From: Oscillospiraceae bacterium
GTDB taxonomy: Bacteria > Bacillota_A > Clostridia > Oscillospirales > Oscillospiraceae
NCBI GenBank assembly: GCA_017539885.1
Contig: JAFYCC010000095.1
Span: forward strand, 1 to 49,599
DNA length: 49,599 nucleotides
Reading direction: 5' to 3'
Under the pieces are notes generated by a model. The model did no database searches. It was not told where the DNA came from and saw only the letters and a program-made list of their open reading frames with translations. Shown piece after piece: positions 40,791-49,108 of this stretch (its first letter is position 1; the number at the start of each line of letters is the position of its first letter). A program made the translations under genes and the position numbers.

Positions 40791-43214
40791 TCAGATGGCC
40801 ATTTCCGTACGGCGGATCAGATCGTCCTGAGAGTCCTTGAACACTTCGACAAAATAGGCTGAGAAACCGGCTACGCGCACCACCAGATCCCGGTAGTTCT
40901 CCGGGTGTTTCTGCGCGTCGCGCAGCGTTTCTGCGGACACGATGTTCAGCTGCAGCTCCATGCCTCCGCTTTCGAAATAGGTCTTCATCAGGCTCACAAG
41001 CTTCTGAAGGCCGTCCGCCGCGGCCAGCGATGTCGGGTGGAACTTCATGTTGCAGAGCGTGCCGTTGCCGAAATCCGTGCAGTCCATCTTCAGCAGGCTG
41101 TTGATCGTCGTGGCAGGACCCCCGCGGTCCATGCCCTGCACGGGTGAGATTCCGTCGGAAAGCGGCTCGCCCGCCTTGCGGCCGTCCGGAGTCGCCGCCG
41201 TGAAGCCGCCGAACACCACATTGAGCGTCACCGGGTAGCAGCCGGCCGCATAGTGGTTGCCGCGCGGTCCGGTGCAGCGGTTGATGGCGTCGGCATAGGT
41301 CTTAGCCGCGAAAGTGAGGTATTTGTCGCATTCCGGATCTGCGTTCCCGACGCGCGGGATCCTGCCGTTGATGATCTGGCGCAGTTCCTCATAGCCCTCC
41401 CAGTTATGCATGATCGCGTCATAGAGCTCACGCGTCGTGGCGATCTTCTGCCGGAAGCAGACCTGATCGATCACGTTCAGCGAATCGGCCACGTTGCCCA
41501 GTCCGATGCAGGAATTGCCGGTGGAGTTGAACATCGCGCCGCCCCACTGCACGTCTTTTCCGCTCTCCATGCAGCCGCCAAACGTACAGGACACCATCGG
41601 CAGCGGCGTGTGGAAGGCGCTCATCGTCTCCCAGACGTTCGTGCAGTTGGCGTGCCACGGCATCCAGAACTCGAACTGCGTCCTGACTGCCGCGAGCACT
41701 TCCTCCATGGTATTCATTTCATAAAGGTATCCTGTCGCCGGGCCTTTGCGCGCCTGTGTCTTTCCGTCACGCCCGGGGAGCGGGTTCACGCCGTTGTTGA
41801 TCGCCATGAGGAACGCGTTGACGATGTTGATGTACGACTCCGAGCCGTCGCCGCCCGGCTGCGCCCATTCGTAGCCGCCCACGGAGGGCTCCACGCAGCC
41901 TTCGAGGCTGTAGTTGCGCGCGTACTCAAGCGGGATGCCGCGTTTCATAAGCGTGGGGATGATGGTTCCGTCGTATTCGAAGGTGGGGATTCCGCCGCAG
42001 ACTTTGGTGCAGGCGATCGCAGTCTCCCAGAGCTTCATGGGCGTACCGGGATGGACGCGCAGAGCCTGCGGCGTGATGAGCTTAAGACGGCGGCTTGCCT
42101 CGAGGAACATATAGGTGACCGGATTGGAGGCGTCGTTGCCGTCCTTATCCACGCCGCCGAGCGTGATGAGCTGACCGCTGGTGTAACCCGGATTGGACTT
42201 GGTCGCCCTCTCCGACCAGATCTTGTTGCACTCTGCCACCTTCAGCAGGAACAGATCGACGAGCTCCTGCGCCTCCGCCGGCGTGATGCGTCCGGCCTCG
42301 AGGTCGCGCTGATAGTAGCCGCCCAGATAGCTGTCCATCCGCCCGAAGCTGATGCCGTGGAGCTGACCGTCAAGGCACATGGCCAGCTGATAGAGCCAGA
42401 TGCACTGGATGGCGTCGCGGAAGTCCCGGCAGGGGTTCTCCATGATCCAGTCGAGCGTATCCGCCATGCGCAGCAGTTCCGCCTTGCGCACCGGATCGGT
42501 GCACTCCGCCGCCTGACGCTCCGCCTCGCGCGCATAGCGTTTCGACCAGTGGATGATGCCCTCGCAGACGATGTCCACCGCGCGGTAGAAATGATACCGG
42601 TAGACGTCCTGCCCGAAGAGACCGTTCTCCTCAAGCTCCTGAAGTTTCTGTCTCGCCTCGTCGCGGATCGATCCGAAGCCGCGCTGCGTCGCCGTCCAGA
42701 AGTTGGCGGTAAAGTGTCCGACCGGCGCGCCGGCGTTCCCGTGCGCGTTGAAGGAGATGACGCCGCTTCCGGTCAGTTCGTCGCGAAGCTTGCGCGGGAT
42801 GTATTCGTCGAAGATGGCGCTCATGTTGTTCTTAAGCCAGAAATCGCCCGTCTCCAGCAGATAGGCCTCATCCTCTTCGGACAGTTCATAGGGATCCACG
42901 CCGCGCGTGCGGATGTTCCCCGCGCGCAGCTCTTTCATGAACCAGTCCCAGGATGTCTCCGGGTAGAGCGGGCAGTCCCGGTAATGCGTGCCCTGCCAGC
43001 CCACGATCAGTTCGCCTTCGTTGATAAGCGTCGGCATATTCTCGAAGAGGTTACGCAGGTTCTTTGCCCGCTTCAGGATGCCCGTCAGCTGCGGATTGTC
43101 CCGATAAAACGCCGTCACCAGCTTGTAGCGGCTCAGGTCGATCCTCGGTTTCGTCGCGCGGCATTTCTCGCGGATGGCCTTTACTCTGGGCGTGACCGGA
43201 TTGTTTTCAGTCAT
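40791..43214 (-). CDS. Glycyl radical enzyme of the diol-dehydratase/C-N, C-S, C-O lyase group
   Basis: 807 residues, ATG at 43214 after GGGAGGGGAG. The glycyl-radical motif near the C-terminus is VVRVAGFSAYFVEV (Gly783). The active-site motif is SLEGCVEPSVGG with thiyl Cys440 and Glu442, the Cys-x-Glu seen in glycerol and propanediol dehydratases, choline and isethionate lyases and hydroxyproline dehydratase, and unlike the CC of pyruvate formate-lyase. Family segments GHFTANFWTATQRGFGSI and the RVHPGTPMKLWETA region are present. The residue set around the pocket (FEYDG in place of the usual NDE) does not match a subgroup I can name. No radical-SAM activase is adjacent, so activation must be in trans. 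Own promoter. Cytosolic. Confidence 0.9.
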   Translation of the reverse strand: MTENNPVTPRVKAIREKCRATKPRIDLSRYKLVTAFYRDNPQLTGILKRAKNLRNLFENMPTLINEGELIVGWQGTHYRDCPLYPETSWDWFMKELRAGNIRTRGVDPYELSEEDEAYLLETGDFWLKNNMSAIFDEYIPRKLRDELTGSGVISFNAHGNAGAPVGHFTANFWTATQRGFGSIRDEARQKLQELEENGLFGQDVYRYHFYRAVDIVCEGIIHWSKRYAREAERQAAECTDPVRKAELLRMADTLDWIMENPCRDFRDAIQCIWLYQLAMCLDGQLHGISFGRMDSYLGGYYQRDLEAGRITPAEAQELVDLFLLKVAECNKIWSERATKSNPGYTSGQLITLGGVDKDGNDASNPVTYMFLEASRRLKLITPQALRVHPGTPMKLWETAIACTKVCGGIPTFEYDGTIIPTLMKRGIPLEYARNYSLEGCVEPSVGGYEWAQPGGDGSESYINIVNAFLMAINNGVNPLPGRDGKTQARKGPATGYLYEMNTMEEVLAAVRTQFEFWMPWHANCTNVWETMSAFHTPLPMVSCTFGGCMESGKDVQWGGAMFNSTGNSCIGLGNVADSLNVIDQVCFRQKIATTRELYDAIMHNWEGYEELRQIINGRIPRVGNADPECDKYLTFAAKTYADAINRCTGPRGNHYAAGCYPVTLNVVFGGFTAATPDGRKAGEPLSDGISPVQGMDRGGPATTINSLLKMDCTDFGNGTLCNMKFHPTSLAAADGLQKLVSLMKTYFESGGMELQLNIVSAETLRDAQKHPENYRDLVVRVAGFSAYFVEVFKDSQDDLIRRTEMAI

Positions 43215-43250
43215 TGTGCTCCCCTCCCTGAGATCTGTTGATCGGTTCCC

Positions 43251-43283
43251 ATTTTACTTAGTGTGCGCACGGCTTGTCAAGTG
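43251..43283 (-). promoter_or_regulatory. GRE promoter with shared regulatory element
   Basis: Minus strand TTGACA (43280-43275), 18 bases, TAAAAT (43256-43251). On the + strand the element GTGCG, three bases, GGCTTGTCAAGTG (43263-43283) is repeated at the UroD-operon promoter. GTGCGCAC (43263-43270) is an 8-base palindrome in the spacer. Confidence 0.7.
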
Positions 43284-43300
43284 CGCGCGGGCCGAAAACG

Positions 43301-43333
43301 CCAGCGTGCCCGACGTCATGCCGGACACGCTGG
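43301..43333 (-). terminator. Terminator after the first Fe-S reductase-like gene
   Basis: CCAGCGTG/CACGCTGG stem with an inner CCGGC/GTCGG-like part, followed on the minus strand by CGTTTTCGG. It separates the UroD/Fe-S operon from the GRE gene. Confidence 0.7.
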
Positions 43334-43364
43334 ATGTGTTCTGTCTTCTGACGGAATGCGGCCG

Positions 43365-44342
43365 TCAGGAACGTCCTTCTCCTTTGACGCTGTCCGGATC
43401 GAAGGCGCTCAGGCCGGTATCGGAGAAATGCGCTTTCCAGTTCCCTGCGGGGCAGTAGACCACGCAGCGGTCGCAGTTCCATCGCGGAAAATGCTCGATG
43501 CCAATCTCGCTGATCGGTTTTTTTGCGATCGCGGCCTTCAGCTCCTCGGCGGTGGGATCGTCGCTCGTAACGAGATCCGGACCGGGCATCATTCCGGAGT
43601 ACTTGCCGCGGTAGGCCAGCGCGGCGACCGCGCAGGCGTTGGGTTTGATGTCCGAGACGGTCTGCGATTTCCCTTCGACCGCGAGCGTCTTTGAGCAGCC
43701 GCCGCAGGGCTCGGAGATGGCATGCGTTGGGCAGACCTTCGCACAGACGCCGCAGGTTTCCGGATCGCAGAGCTTTTCCCCTGCGTAAGGCTCATCCGGC
43801 TCGATCTCCAGCGTGGTGAGCACGGCGGCGAGCATCTGCCGCGGGCCGTATTCCGGCGTGAGAAAACGGTTGCTCCAGCCGAATTCGCCGAGTCCGGCCG
43901 CCAGCGCGGCCTTGTAGATGTTCAGCGGCATGCCCTGCCCGTAGGGATCTGCAAAGTATTTGCCTGGCGCGTAGTCCCAGACCATGCTCTGCAGCACGTT
44001 GAAGGGGCACGGCATGGCGAGCGCGCGGTAGCTGTCCTCCAGCCAGCAGCTGATGTTGAACGCGTCGTTGATGAGCAGAAAGTTTGGGGCGAGCTCGTCG
44101 CAGTAGGATCCGTAGTCGCCCATCGTCATCCCCTTGTGTTCCTCGACGCCGCGGAACATCGCCTGCACGGCGCCGTCCGAGAAAGCGCGTCCGAAAACGA
44201 GGATGCTTTTTGCGCCGGGCAGCAGATCCTCAGGGCGGTGTCCTTCGGGCTCGTTCCTGAGCGCGGAGGCAGCTGCGATGCCGACCAGATCCATGTCGAA
44301 ACGCGTCCGAAGCTCTTTTTTGATCGTTTCCGAAAACTTCAT
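43365..44342 (-). CDS. Cytosolic reductive-dehalogenase/QueG-like double [4Fe-4S] protein A
   Basis: 325 residues from ATG at 44342 (GGGAGG upstream). N-terminal half as in the catalytic part of RdhA/QueG, with AALAAGLGEFGWSNRFLTPEYGPR. Two Fe-S motifs follow: KLCDPETCGVCAKVCPTHAI and WNCDRCVVYCPAGNW. The AGLGE-x-G...TPE-GPR pattern is nearer to reductive dehalogenases than to QueG, where AGLG-x-IGKN is usual. No Tat signal or membrane anchor, so cytosolic. Related enzymes bind a corrinoid. Last gene of the operon with two paralogues and two UroD-family genes. Corrinoid binding and substrate are inference. Confidence 0.82.
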   Translation of the reverse strand: MKFSETIKKELRTRFDMDLVGIAAASALRNEPEGHRPEDLLPGAKSILVFGRAFSDGAVQAMFRGVEEHKGMTMGDYGSYCDELAPNFLLINDAFNISCWLEDSYRALAMPCPFNVLQSMVWDYAPGKYFADPYGQGMPLNIYKAALAAGLGEFGWSNRFLTPEYGPRQMLAAVLTTLEIEPDEPYAGEKLCDPETCGVCAKVCPTHAISEPCGGCSKTLAVEGKSQTVSDIKPNACAVAALAYRGKYSGMMPGPDLVTSDDPTAEELKAAIAKKPISEIGIEHFPRWNCDRCVVYCPAGNWKAHFSDTGLSAFDPDSVKGEGRS

Positions 44343-44359
44343 TCTGTTTCCTCCCGCCG

Positions 44360-44680
44360 TCAAAGCAGCCCGTTGGCCCGGTCGACCCGCAGGATCATAA
44401 ATCCGAGATCCCGAGCGGAAAGCACCTCGCCCCGCTCGTCCGTCTCGATCTCCTCCACACGGCCCCAGCGTTCTTCGTTCGTCCAGTCGGTGACGTACTT
44501 CTCATCGCCGAGCGACTTGATCCATGCGCCGTTGTCCAGCAGATAGTAGACAGCCATGCTGGGAGGAGGCGGGAACATCTGCTTGACTTCCCGCGTGCGG
44601 ACGACCTTGCAGATATGCTCGCCCTTGTATTCCCGTTTCGCCTCCGGATGAAAGCCGGCGTGCACTATGATTTTTTTCAC
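44360..44680 (-). CDS. Small uncharacterised protein of the UroD/Fe-S operon
   Basis: 106 residues from GTG at 44680, overlapping the upstream stop by four bases (GTGA) with GGAGG 11 bases before. MKKIIVHAGFHPEAKREYKG, then VVRTREVKQMFPPPPSMAVYYLLDNGAWI and a C-terminal VLSARDLGFMILRVDRAN. No Cys cluster, signal peptide or membrane segment. I do not recognise the family. The tight packing between two Fe-S reductase-like genes suggests it works with them, for example as a small partner or chaperone. Confidence 0.7.
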   Translation of the reverse strand: MKKIIVHAGFHPEAKREYKGEHICKVVRTREVKQMFPPPPSMAVYYLLDNGAWIKSLGDEKYVTDWTNEERWGRVEEIETDERGEVLSARDLGFMILRVDRANGLL

Positions 44681-45642
44681 TTGCAGCTCGCCTCCTCAAA
44701 TCGGGAAAGTCCGGTGTCCCTGAAACGCTCCTTCCAGTTGCCCAGCGGGCAGTAGAGTCGGCATTTATCGCAGTAATAGCACGGGAAGTGCCCCAGCGAC
44801 CACGAGGAAAGCGGCTTCTCCGCGTACGCCTTCTTCAGTTCCTCGTCGCTCGGATCGTCGCCAAGGATCTGATCCGGCACCTCCGGCTTCCAGGAAAACT
44901 CCTGCCTGAACGCCATGGAGGCAACAGCGCATGCGTTGAAATTGACGCGGCCGGTCGTGTAGCTCTTATCCGCAACGGTAAAGGTCTCCTCCGCTCCCTC
45001 GCTGCCGGGCGTCGGGACGGCATGCGTCGGACAGACTCTGGCGCAGACGCCGCACTTTTCCGGATCGCAGATCTTCGGCCCGGAATAGGGCTTGTCATAT
45101 TCGAGCTCCATATTGGTCACGACAATGCCGATGCCTACGCGCGGCCCGTATTCAGCCGTGACGAAAACATTGTTCCAGCCGATCTCGCCGAGGCCGGCAG
45201 CGACGGCGGCGCGGCCGGGATGGATGATATACGCGCTCTGCTTCGCGCCGACAAAAACGGGAATGTCGGTGTTTACCGGCGAGACGCACTGCATCGGGCC
45301 GGAGGACACGGGTACGGCGGCAAAGCCGAAATTGCGCTCGATGTACTGCGCGATGTTGAACTGCGTGAAGAACAGGCTCATGTTCGGCGTCAGTTCCCGC
45401 CCGTAGGCTGCGTAAACGCTGTAGGCGTCCCGGTTGCCGTCCTCCTTGCAGCGGAAGGCAGCCTGCGTGATGCCGTCCGGCACGTGTTTGAGGAAGACGA
45501 TGACGCTTTTTGCCCCCGGGAGCACGTCTTCCGGCCGGCGGCAGACACGTTCGTCCTCAAGCGTCTCTGCGGGCGCTATGCCGACGGCGTCCATGCCGCA
45601 TTCGCCGAGGATATACTGGCGGATCGTTTCCGTGAAGGTCAT
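44677..45642 (-). CDS. Cytosolic reductive-dehalogenase/QueG-like double [4Fe-4S] protein B
   Basis: 321 residues, ATG at 45642 overlapping the previous gene by four bases. Same architecture as protein A: PEDVLPGAKSVIVFLKHVPD at the front, AAVAAGLGEIGWNNVFVTAEYGPRVG, Fe-S motifs KICDPEKCGVCARVCPTHAV and YYCDKCRLYCPLGNW, plus the conserved NACAVASMAF. Differs clearly from A and C, so these are old paralogues and not a fresh duplication. No export signal. Probably a corrinoid- or flavin-linked reductase subunit; could also serve as an activator that reduces a corrinoid protein. Confidence 0.82.
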   Translation of the reverse strand: MTFTETIRQYILGECGMDAVGIAPAETLEDERVCRRPEDVLPGAKSVIVFLKHVPDGITQAAFRCKEDGNRDAYSVYAAYGRELTPNMSLFFTQFNIAQYIERNFGFAAVPVSSGPMQCVSPVNTDIPVFVGAKQSAYIIHPGRAAVAAGLGEIGWNNVFVTAEYGPRVGIGIVVTNMELEYDKPYSGPKICDPEKCGVCARVCPTHAVPTPGSEGAEETFTVADKSYTTGRVNFNACAVASMAFRQEFSWKPEVPDQILGDDPSDEELKKAYAEKPLSSWSLGHFPCYYCDKCRLYCPLGNWKERFRDTGLSRFEEASCK

Positions 45643-46607
45643 TTCGCTTCGCCCCCTTTGTCCTCTTCCCCGTCGTCCTTGTCGATATACTGATCCACGT
45701 CCGTCTTGCAGATGCCTGTGTCGCGGAACCGTTCATACCAGTCTCCGACCGGGCAGTAGGTCAGGCAGTTGCCGCACTTCCAGGACGGGCTGTGCTGCAT
45801 GTACTCCTGCCGGGGATGCGCGCCGTAATACTTGCCGACCGGACCCATGACCTCGGAGCCGATCGGATCCTCCAGATCCTGCGGAATGATATCCCCGCCG
45901 CTCTCGTTGAAGTCCTTGCCGGTGCCGTGGCACATGATGCGGCACTTGTTCCAGTTGATCTGGCTGTAGCAGATCTCCTTGCCTCCCGTGCACACGATGC
46001 GGCCGGTGCCCTCTTCATACGCGGGGATCGCGCCGGTCGGGCAGAGCTTTTCGCACACGTGGCATTTGGCCGGGTCGCAGAGCTTAGGACCGCTGTACAT
46101 GGGGTCGGCCTTGAGTTCGGCAGTCGTGAGCACGGCGCCGAACCGGTTGCGCGGGCCGAATTCCGGCGTGAGCATCAGGCTGTTCCAGCCGAACTCGCCG
46201 AGTCCCGCGGCAAACGCGCAGTGGCGCAGGCTCATCATGATGCCGGCATGCGTCGGTCCCGCCGGCTCCGGAGTCGCGACGCAGCCGGTGAGTTTCTCCA
46301 CAAAGCGGGCGATCTTATAGTTGGCAAACATCAGGTTGTAGTTCGGCGCACCGGAATACCCGAAGGCGCCGTAGATGCCGTGGACATTGTAGTTGAGATC
46401 CTCGAAAGCCCGGAACGCCGCGTTCACCGCGCCGTCGGGCAGGCGGATGCAGAATGCGATGACCGACTTGCATCCCGGCAGGAAATCCGTCGGATGCTTG
46501 CCTTCGGGAGACTCGTTGAAGCGGTCGATGCTCGCGATACCGACCTTGTCCACCCGCGCTTCGGTCAGGGCGTAGTTCTTGATCTGCTGTTCGATGCTGG
46601 TACTCAT
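45639..46607 (-). CDS. Cytosolic reductive-dehalogenase/QueG-like double [4Fe-4S] protein C
   Basis: 322 residues from ATG at 46607 (AGAGG 8 bases upstream; GTG at 46616 is too close to it). FLPGCKSVIAFCIRLPDG, then AAGLGEFGWNSLMLTPEFGPRNRFGAVLTTAEL, given here as GLGEFGWNSLMLTPEFGPRN, the best match of the three to the reductive dehalogenase pattern. Fe-S motifs KLCDPAKCHVCEKLCPTGAI and WKCGNCLTYCPVGDW. A longer insert with ICYSQINWNKCRIMCHG lies between them. C-terminal tail very acidic (DKDDGEEDKGGEAK). First of the three paralogues, 46 bases after the UroD gene. Confidence 0.82.
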   Translation of the reverse strand: MSTSIEQQIKNYALTEARVDKVGIASIDRFNESPEGKHPTDFLPGCKSVIAFCIRLPDGAVNAAFRAFEDLNYNVHGIYGAFGYSGAPNYNLMFANYKIARFVEKLTGCVATPEPAGPTHAGIMMSLRHCAFAAGLGEFGWNSLMLTPEFGPRNRFGAVLTTAELKADPMYSGPKLCDPAKCHVCEKLCPTGAIPAYEEGTGRIVCTGGKEICYSQINWNKCRIMCHGTGKDFNESGGDIIPQDLEDPIGSEVMGPVGKYYGAHPRQEYMQHSPSWKCGNCLTYCPVGDWYERFRDTGICKTDVDQYIDKDDGEEDKGGEAK

Positions 46608-46652
46608 CCAAATCACCTCTGCGAACGGTTCGGCCCGAAGCCGAACGGCTTT

Positions 46653-47684
46653 TTATTTTCCCTGATACACTGACGTATACTGCTTCATACTGTAATCGTA
46701 CAGCTCGTCCTCCATAAGATAATAGCTGTCTTTCCAGTTGCTTTTGAGCACCATTACGGCGCCGGAGCCGGGGTTCGTGTGGGCGCCGAAAGTATCCACC
46801 AGATCGTGGATATGCGCCACGAGCTGCTCGTCGGTCGTCTCGTCGTCGAAGACGATCTCGCTCTTCGGCATGATCTCAAGCAGCAGCCGGTCACCGTACT
46901 TCTGCATGATGCCCTTGAGGTCGTTGATCTCCTGGATCTCCACGGCGTCGACGCCGATCTCGTCCACGAGATACGGGATGAAGACGTCCACCTTGCCGCA
47001 GCAGTGCGCCAGGAACTTGCAGCCGCGCTCGTGCACCGCCTGCACGAAACGGCGTGTCGGCTCAAGCAGGAGATCCTCGAACACCGCCGTTGAGAAGAAC
47101 GGCGCTCTTGCCGTGCCGTAGTCGTCGGCGGCCACGAGGTAGTCCAGCGGGAACAGATCCGCGTGGATGTTGAAAAGCTCGATCTTGTAGTCCGCGATGC
47201 GGTTGAACAGGTCGCGGCACTCGTCCGGCTCGATGAGCAGATCCACAAGGCACTGCTCAAAGCCCTCGAAAGCGTGCAGTCTCTCGAAAATGCCGTTGGA
47301 AAACCGGGCGCAGACGGCCTTCGTCTCGTCGCGGACGAAACCGTCGGCGTCATGCGACCAGTCGATGGCCTTGAGGTCGGGAAATTTCAGCTTTTCCCGC
47401 CACTCGGTGACGTCATCGAAAACGCCTCCGGCCGGCATATTGATCCCGGCGGTGTCGGAATAGACGTAGTTCGTGCCGAACCAGTCTTTTCCGGCTGCGC
47501 CTTTGGACGGCGCCATGTCGTGGTTGCTTTTGCAGCCGACGAACTGGGAGGATGCCGCGAGCAGGGGCATGAACATCGGCTTTTTGTGGTTGAACGCGAG
47601 CATCAGGTTCTCACGCATCGTTATGGGCGTCTCCCGCGGTCTCATCGGGAAAAACGGCGGCATGATCGGTATGTTGCAGGCCAT
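46653..47684 (-). CDS. UroD-family (MtaA/CmuA-like) protein with HCCG motif
   Basis: 343 residues, ATG at 47684 after AAAGGAAG. TIM-barrel of the uroporphyrinogen decarboxylase family, but with a front RENLMLAFNHKKPMFMPLL typical of methyltransferase-like members. The late-barrel GCKFLAHCCGKVDVFIPYL carries His-x-Cys as in the zinc-thiolate site of methylcobamide:CoM methyltransferases, and DLKGIMQKYGDRLLLEIMP is the next strand. So it may transfer a methyl or other one-carbon group to or from a corrinoid. True HemE function is unlikely: its N-terminal substrate motif is absent and no haem genes are near. Second gene of the operon. Confidence 0.82.
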   Translation of the reverse strand: MACNIPIMPPFFPMRPRETPITMRENLMLAFNHKKPMFMPLLAASSQFVGCKSNHDMAPSKGAAGKDWFGTNYVYSDTAGINMPAGGVFDDVTEWREKLKFPDLKAIDWSHDADGFVRDETKAVCARFSNGIFERLHAFEGFEQCLVDLLIEPDECRDLFNRIADYKIELFNIHADLFPLDYLVAADDYGTARAPFFSTAVFEDLLLEPTRRFVQAVHERGCKFLAHCCGKVDVFIPYLVDEIGVDAVEIQEINDLKGIMQKYGDRLLLEIMPKSEIVFDDETTDEQLVAHIHDLVDTFGAHTNPGSGAVMVLKSNWKDSYYLMEDELYDYSMKQYTSVYQGK

Positions 47685-47741
47685 GGCTCAAGCTTCCTTT
47701 CTGGTATCTGAATACTTCTTCTAATCTGAATCAGGGCGGGC

Positions 47742-48734
47742 TCAGAACATCTTTGCGCTCATCTCATTGATGCATTTGGTGACCTCTGCGTATACTCCCG
47801 GATAGGTGCTGCTCGGGCCGCCGGCGGTCATGCAGGGAATGAAGTAGTGCTTTCCGCAGCTCTCACAGGTCTCGCGCACCACGCGCTCGATCAGTTCCGG
47901 CGTCCAGTCATGTACGTCGACGATGCCGTTGTTGAGGCCGCCCATGAAGGAGATCTGCCCGCCGTATTTCTTTATGAGCGACGGGATGTCATTCGTGTTC
48001 AGGACGCCCTGCCAGATGTCGATGCCGACGTCGATCATGGCCGGCACCAGATTCGCGCAGTAGGAATCCGCATGGTGGATGATCAGCTCCACGCCTCCCT
48101 CGCGCCACGCGCCGTACACGCGCTTGTAGATCGGCACGAAGAATTCCTCGAACATCTCCGGGGAGAAGAAGCTGTTGATCTGGCTGCCCCAGTCGTCGTG
48201 GTGGAGCAGCGCGTCGGGATGGATCCGCCTGCAGTATTCCTTCGCGTAGGCGACCTCCCAGTCGGCGATGTAGTTGAGCAGCGCCTTATACTCCTCCGGC
48301 TCGGTATACATGGCGAGCATTGCGTCCTCCATGCCCATGAGATAATGGCTGCGCTCGAAGATGCCGGGCGCCATCATCACAGTAGCAAACGTCTCGCTGC
48401 GGTCGATCGGATCGGCGAACTTCTCCTTGACCGCCTGCCAGGCGGCGTCCGGGACGTTCAGATTCGGCGCGTGCACCTTCTGCCGCCACTCGGACAGATC
48501 CTTGAGCACCTTATGCTCGTCATCCAGGAGCGGAAACGGACCGGGCACATTTTCAGGGAACGAAAACCAGACGCCCCAATCATCCATGGACGGTGCTCCG
48601 CCCTTCTGAACACGCTGCCTTCCCGCAGAGATCGGATTTGCGAAGATCGAGGAAATATACTCGAACTGATTCACGAAGCGATCCGGTTTTCCGCCGTGAA
48701 TGGTCTCGAGAAGATTCTGTCTTTTCGTAAGCAT
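47742..48734 (-). CDS. UroD-family protein, second type
   Basis: 330 residues, ATG at 48734 with GGAGG 10 bases upstream. RQNLLETIHGGKPDRFVNQFE matches the start of UroD-type methyltransferases (here RQNLLETIHGGKPDRFVN). Barrel segments are DALLHHDDWGSQINSFFSP, GGVELIIHHADSYCANLVP and GQISFMGGLNNGIVDV. The HCCG of the neighbour is HHAD here, so zinc-thiolate chemistry is doubtful; HHDDWG and HHAD suggest another metal or substrate site. Low identity to the next gene, so not a recent duplicate. First gene of the operon behind a strong promoter with a palindromic operator. Confidence 0.82.
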   Translation of the reverse strand: MLTKRQNLLETIHGGKPDRFVNQFEYISSIFANPISAGRQRVQKGGAPSMDDWGVWFSFPENVPGPFPLLDDEHKVLKDLSEWRQKVHAPNLNVPDAAWQAVKEKFADPIDRSETFATVMMAPGIFERSHYLMGMEDAMLAMYTEPEEYKALLNYIADWEVAYAKEYCRRIHPDALLHHDDWGSQINSFFSPEMFEEFFVPIYKRVYGAWREGGVELIIHHADSYCANLVPAMIDVGIDIWQGVLNTNDIPSLIKKYGGQISFMGGLNNGIVDVHDWTPELIERVVRETCESCGKHYFIPCMTAGGPSSTYPGVYAEVTKCINEMSAKMF

Positions 48735-48807
48735 ATGTGTCAGCCCTCCGTGTGTTTTCCCGCGAAGCCGGCACCCGGCTGCGCATAATACTCCCAGCTT
48801 GATAAGA

Positions 48808-48847
48808 GTACTAAAATAGTACCCCCGTGCGGGTGGCTTGTCAAGTG
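48808..48847 (-). promoter_or_regulatory. UroD-operon promoter with palindromic operator and shared element
   Basis: Minus strand TTGACA (48844-48839), 17 bases, TACTAT (48821-48816). The perfect inverted repeat GTACTA-AAA-TAGTAC (48808-48822) covers the -10. The element GTGCG, three bases, GGCTTGTCAAGTG (48827-48847) matches the GRE promoter. Both lie in the 374-base divergent gap 48735-49108. Confidence 0.78.
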
Positions 48848-49003
48848 ATTACAGCGCGCCCGGAACCATGGACATGTGCTAAATAGCCGGCCGTTCGGCG
48901 CTGCACCCCCCATATATTGTGGTATCAGGCAAAGCAGGCAGCCGCTCAGGCGTTAGCATGAAATACATAACAGTTTCCTGTTTTTCTCTCTGCTCTTGTA
49001 TCT

Positions 49004-49031
49004 TTTACCAATCCGTGTTAATGTTTATAAT
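49004..49031 (+). promoter_or_regulatory. Promoter of the flavodoxin-fold reductase gene
   Basis: TTTACC (49004-49009), 16 bases, TATAAT (49026-49031). The leader contains a hairpin with GATCC/GGATC and TGCCG/CGGCA arms (about 49038-49070). Confidence 0.65.
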
Positions 49032-49108
49032 AGGAATGGATCCTGCCGTGTTTGTGCGGCATGAAGGATCGTACGCTTCCGAAAACAGCATGAAAGGAAG
49101 GAACCTGC

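Noticed and set aside
41253..43241. 662-codon + strand open frame opposite the glycyl radical enzyme
   Set aside because: Antisense of a gene with an intact radical motif and active site.
43365..44342. Annotation of the three Fe-S proteins as epoxyqueuosine reductase (queG)
   Set aside because: Three divergent paralogues in one operon with UroD genes, the AGLGE-x-GW rather than AGLG-x-IGKN pattern, and no queuosine genes; a tRNA role is unlikely for all three.
46653..47684. Annotation as uroporphyrinogen decarboxylase (hemE)
   Set aside because: N-terminal HemE substrate motifs are absent, the His-x-Cys motif points to the methyltransferase branch, and there are no haem genes nearby.
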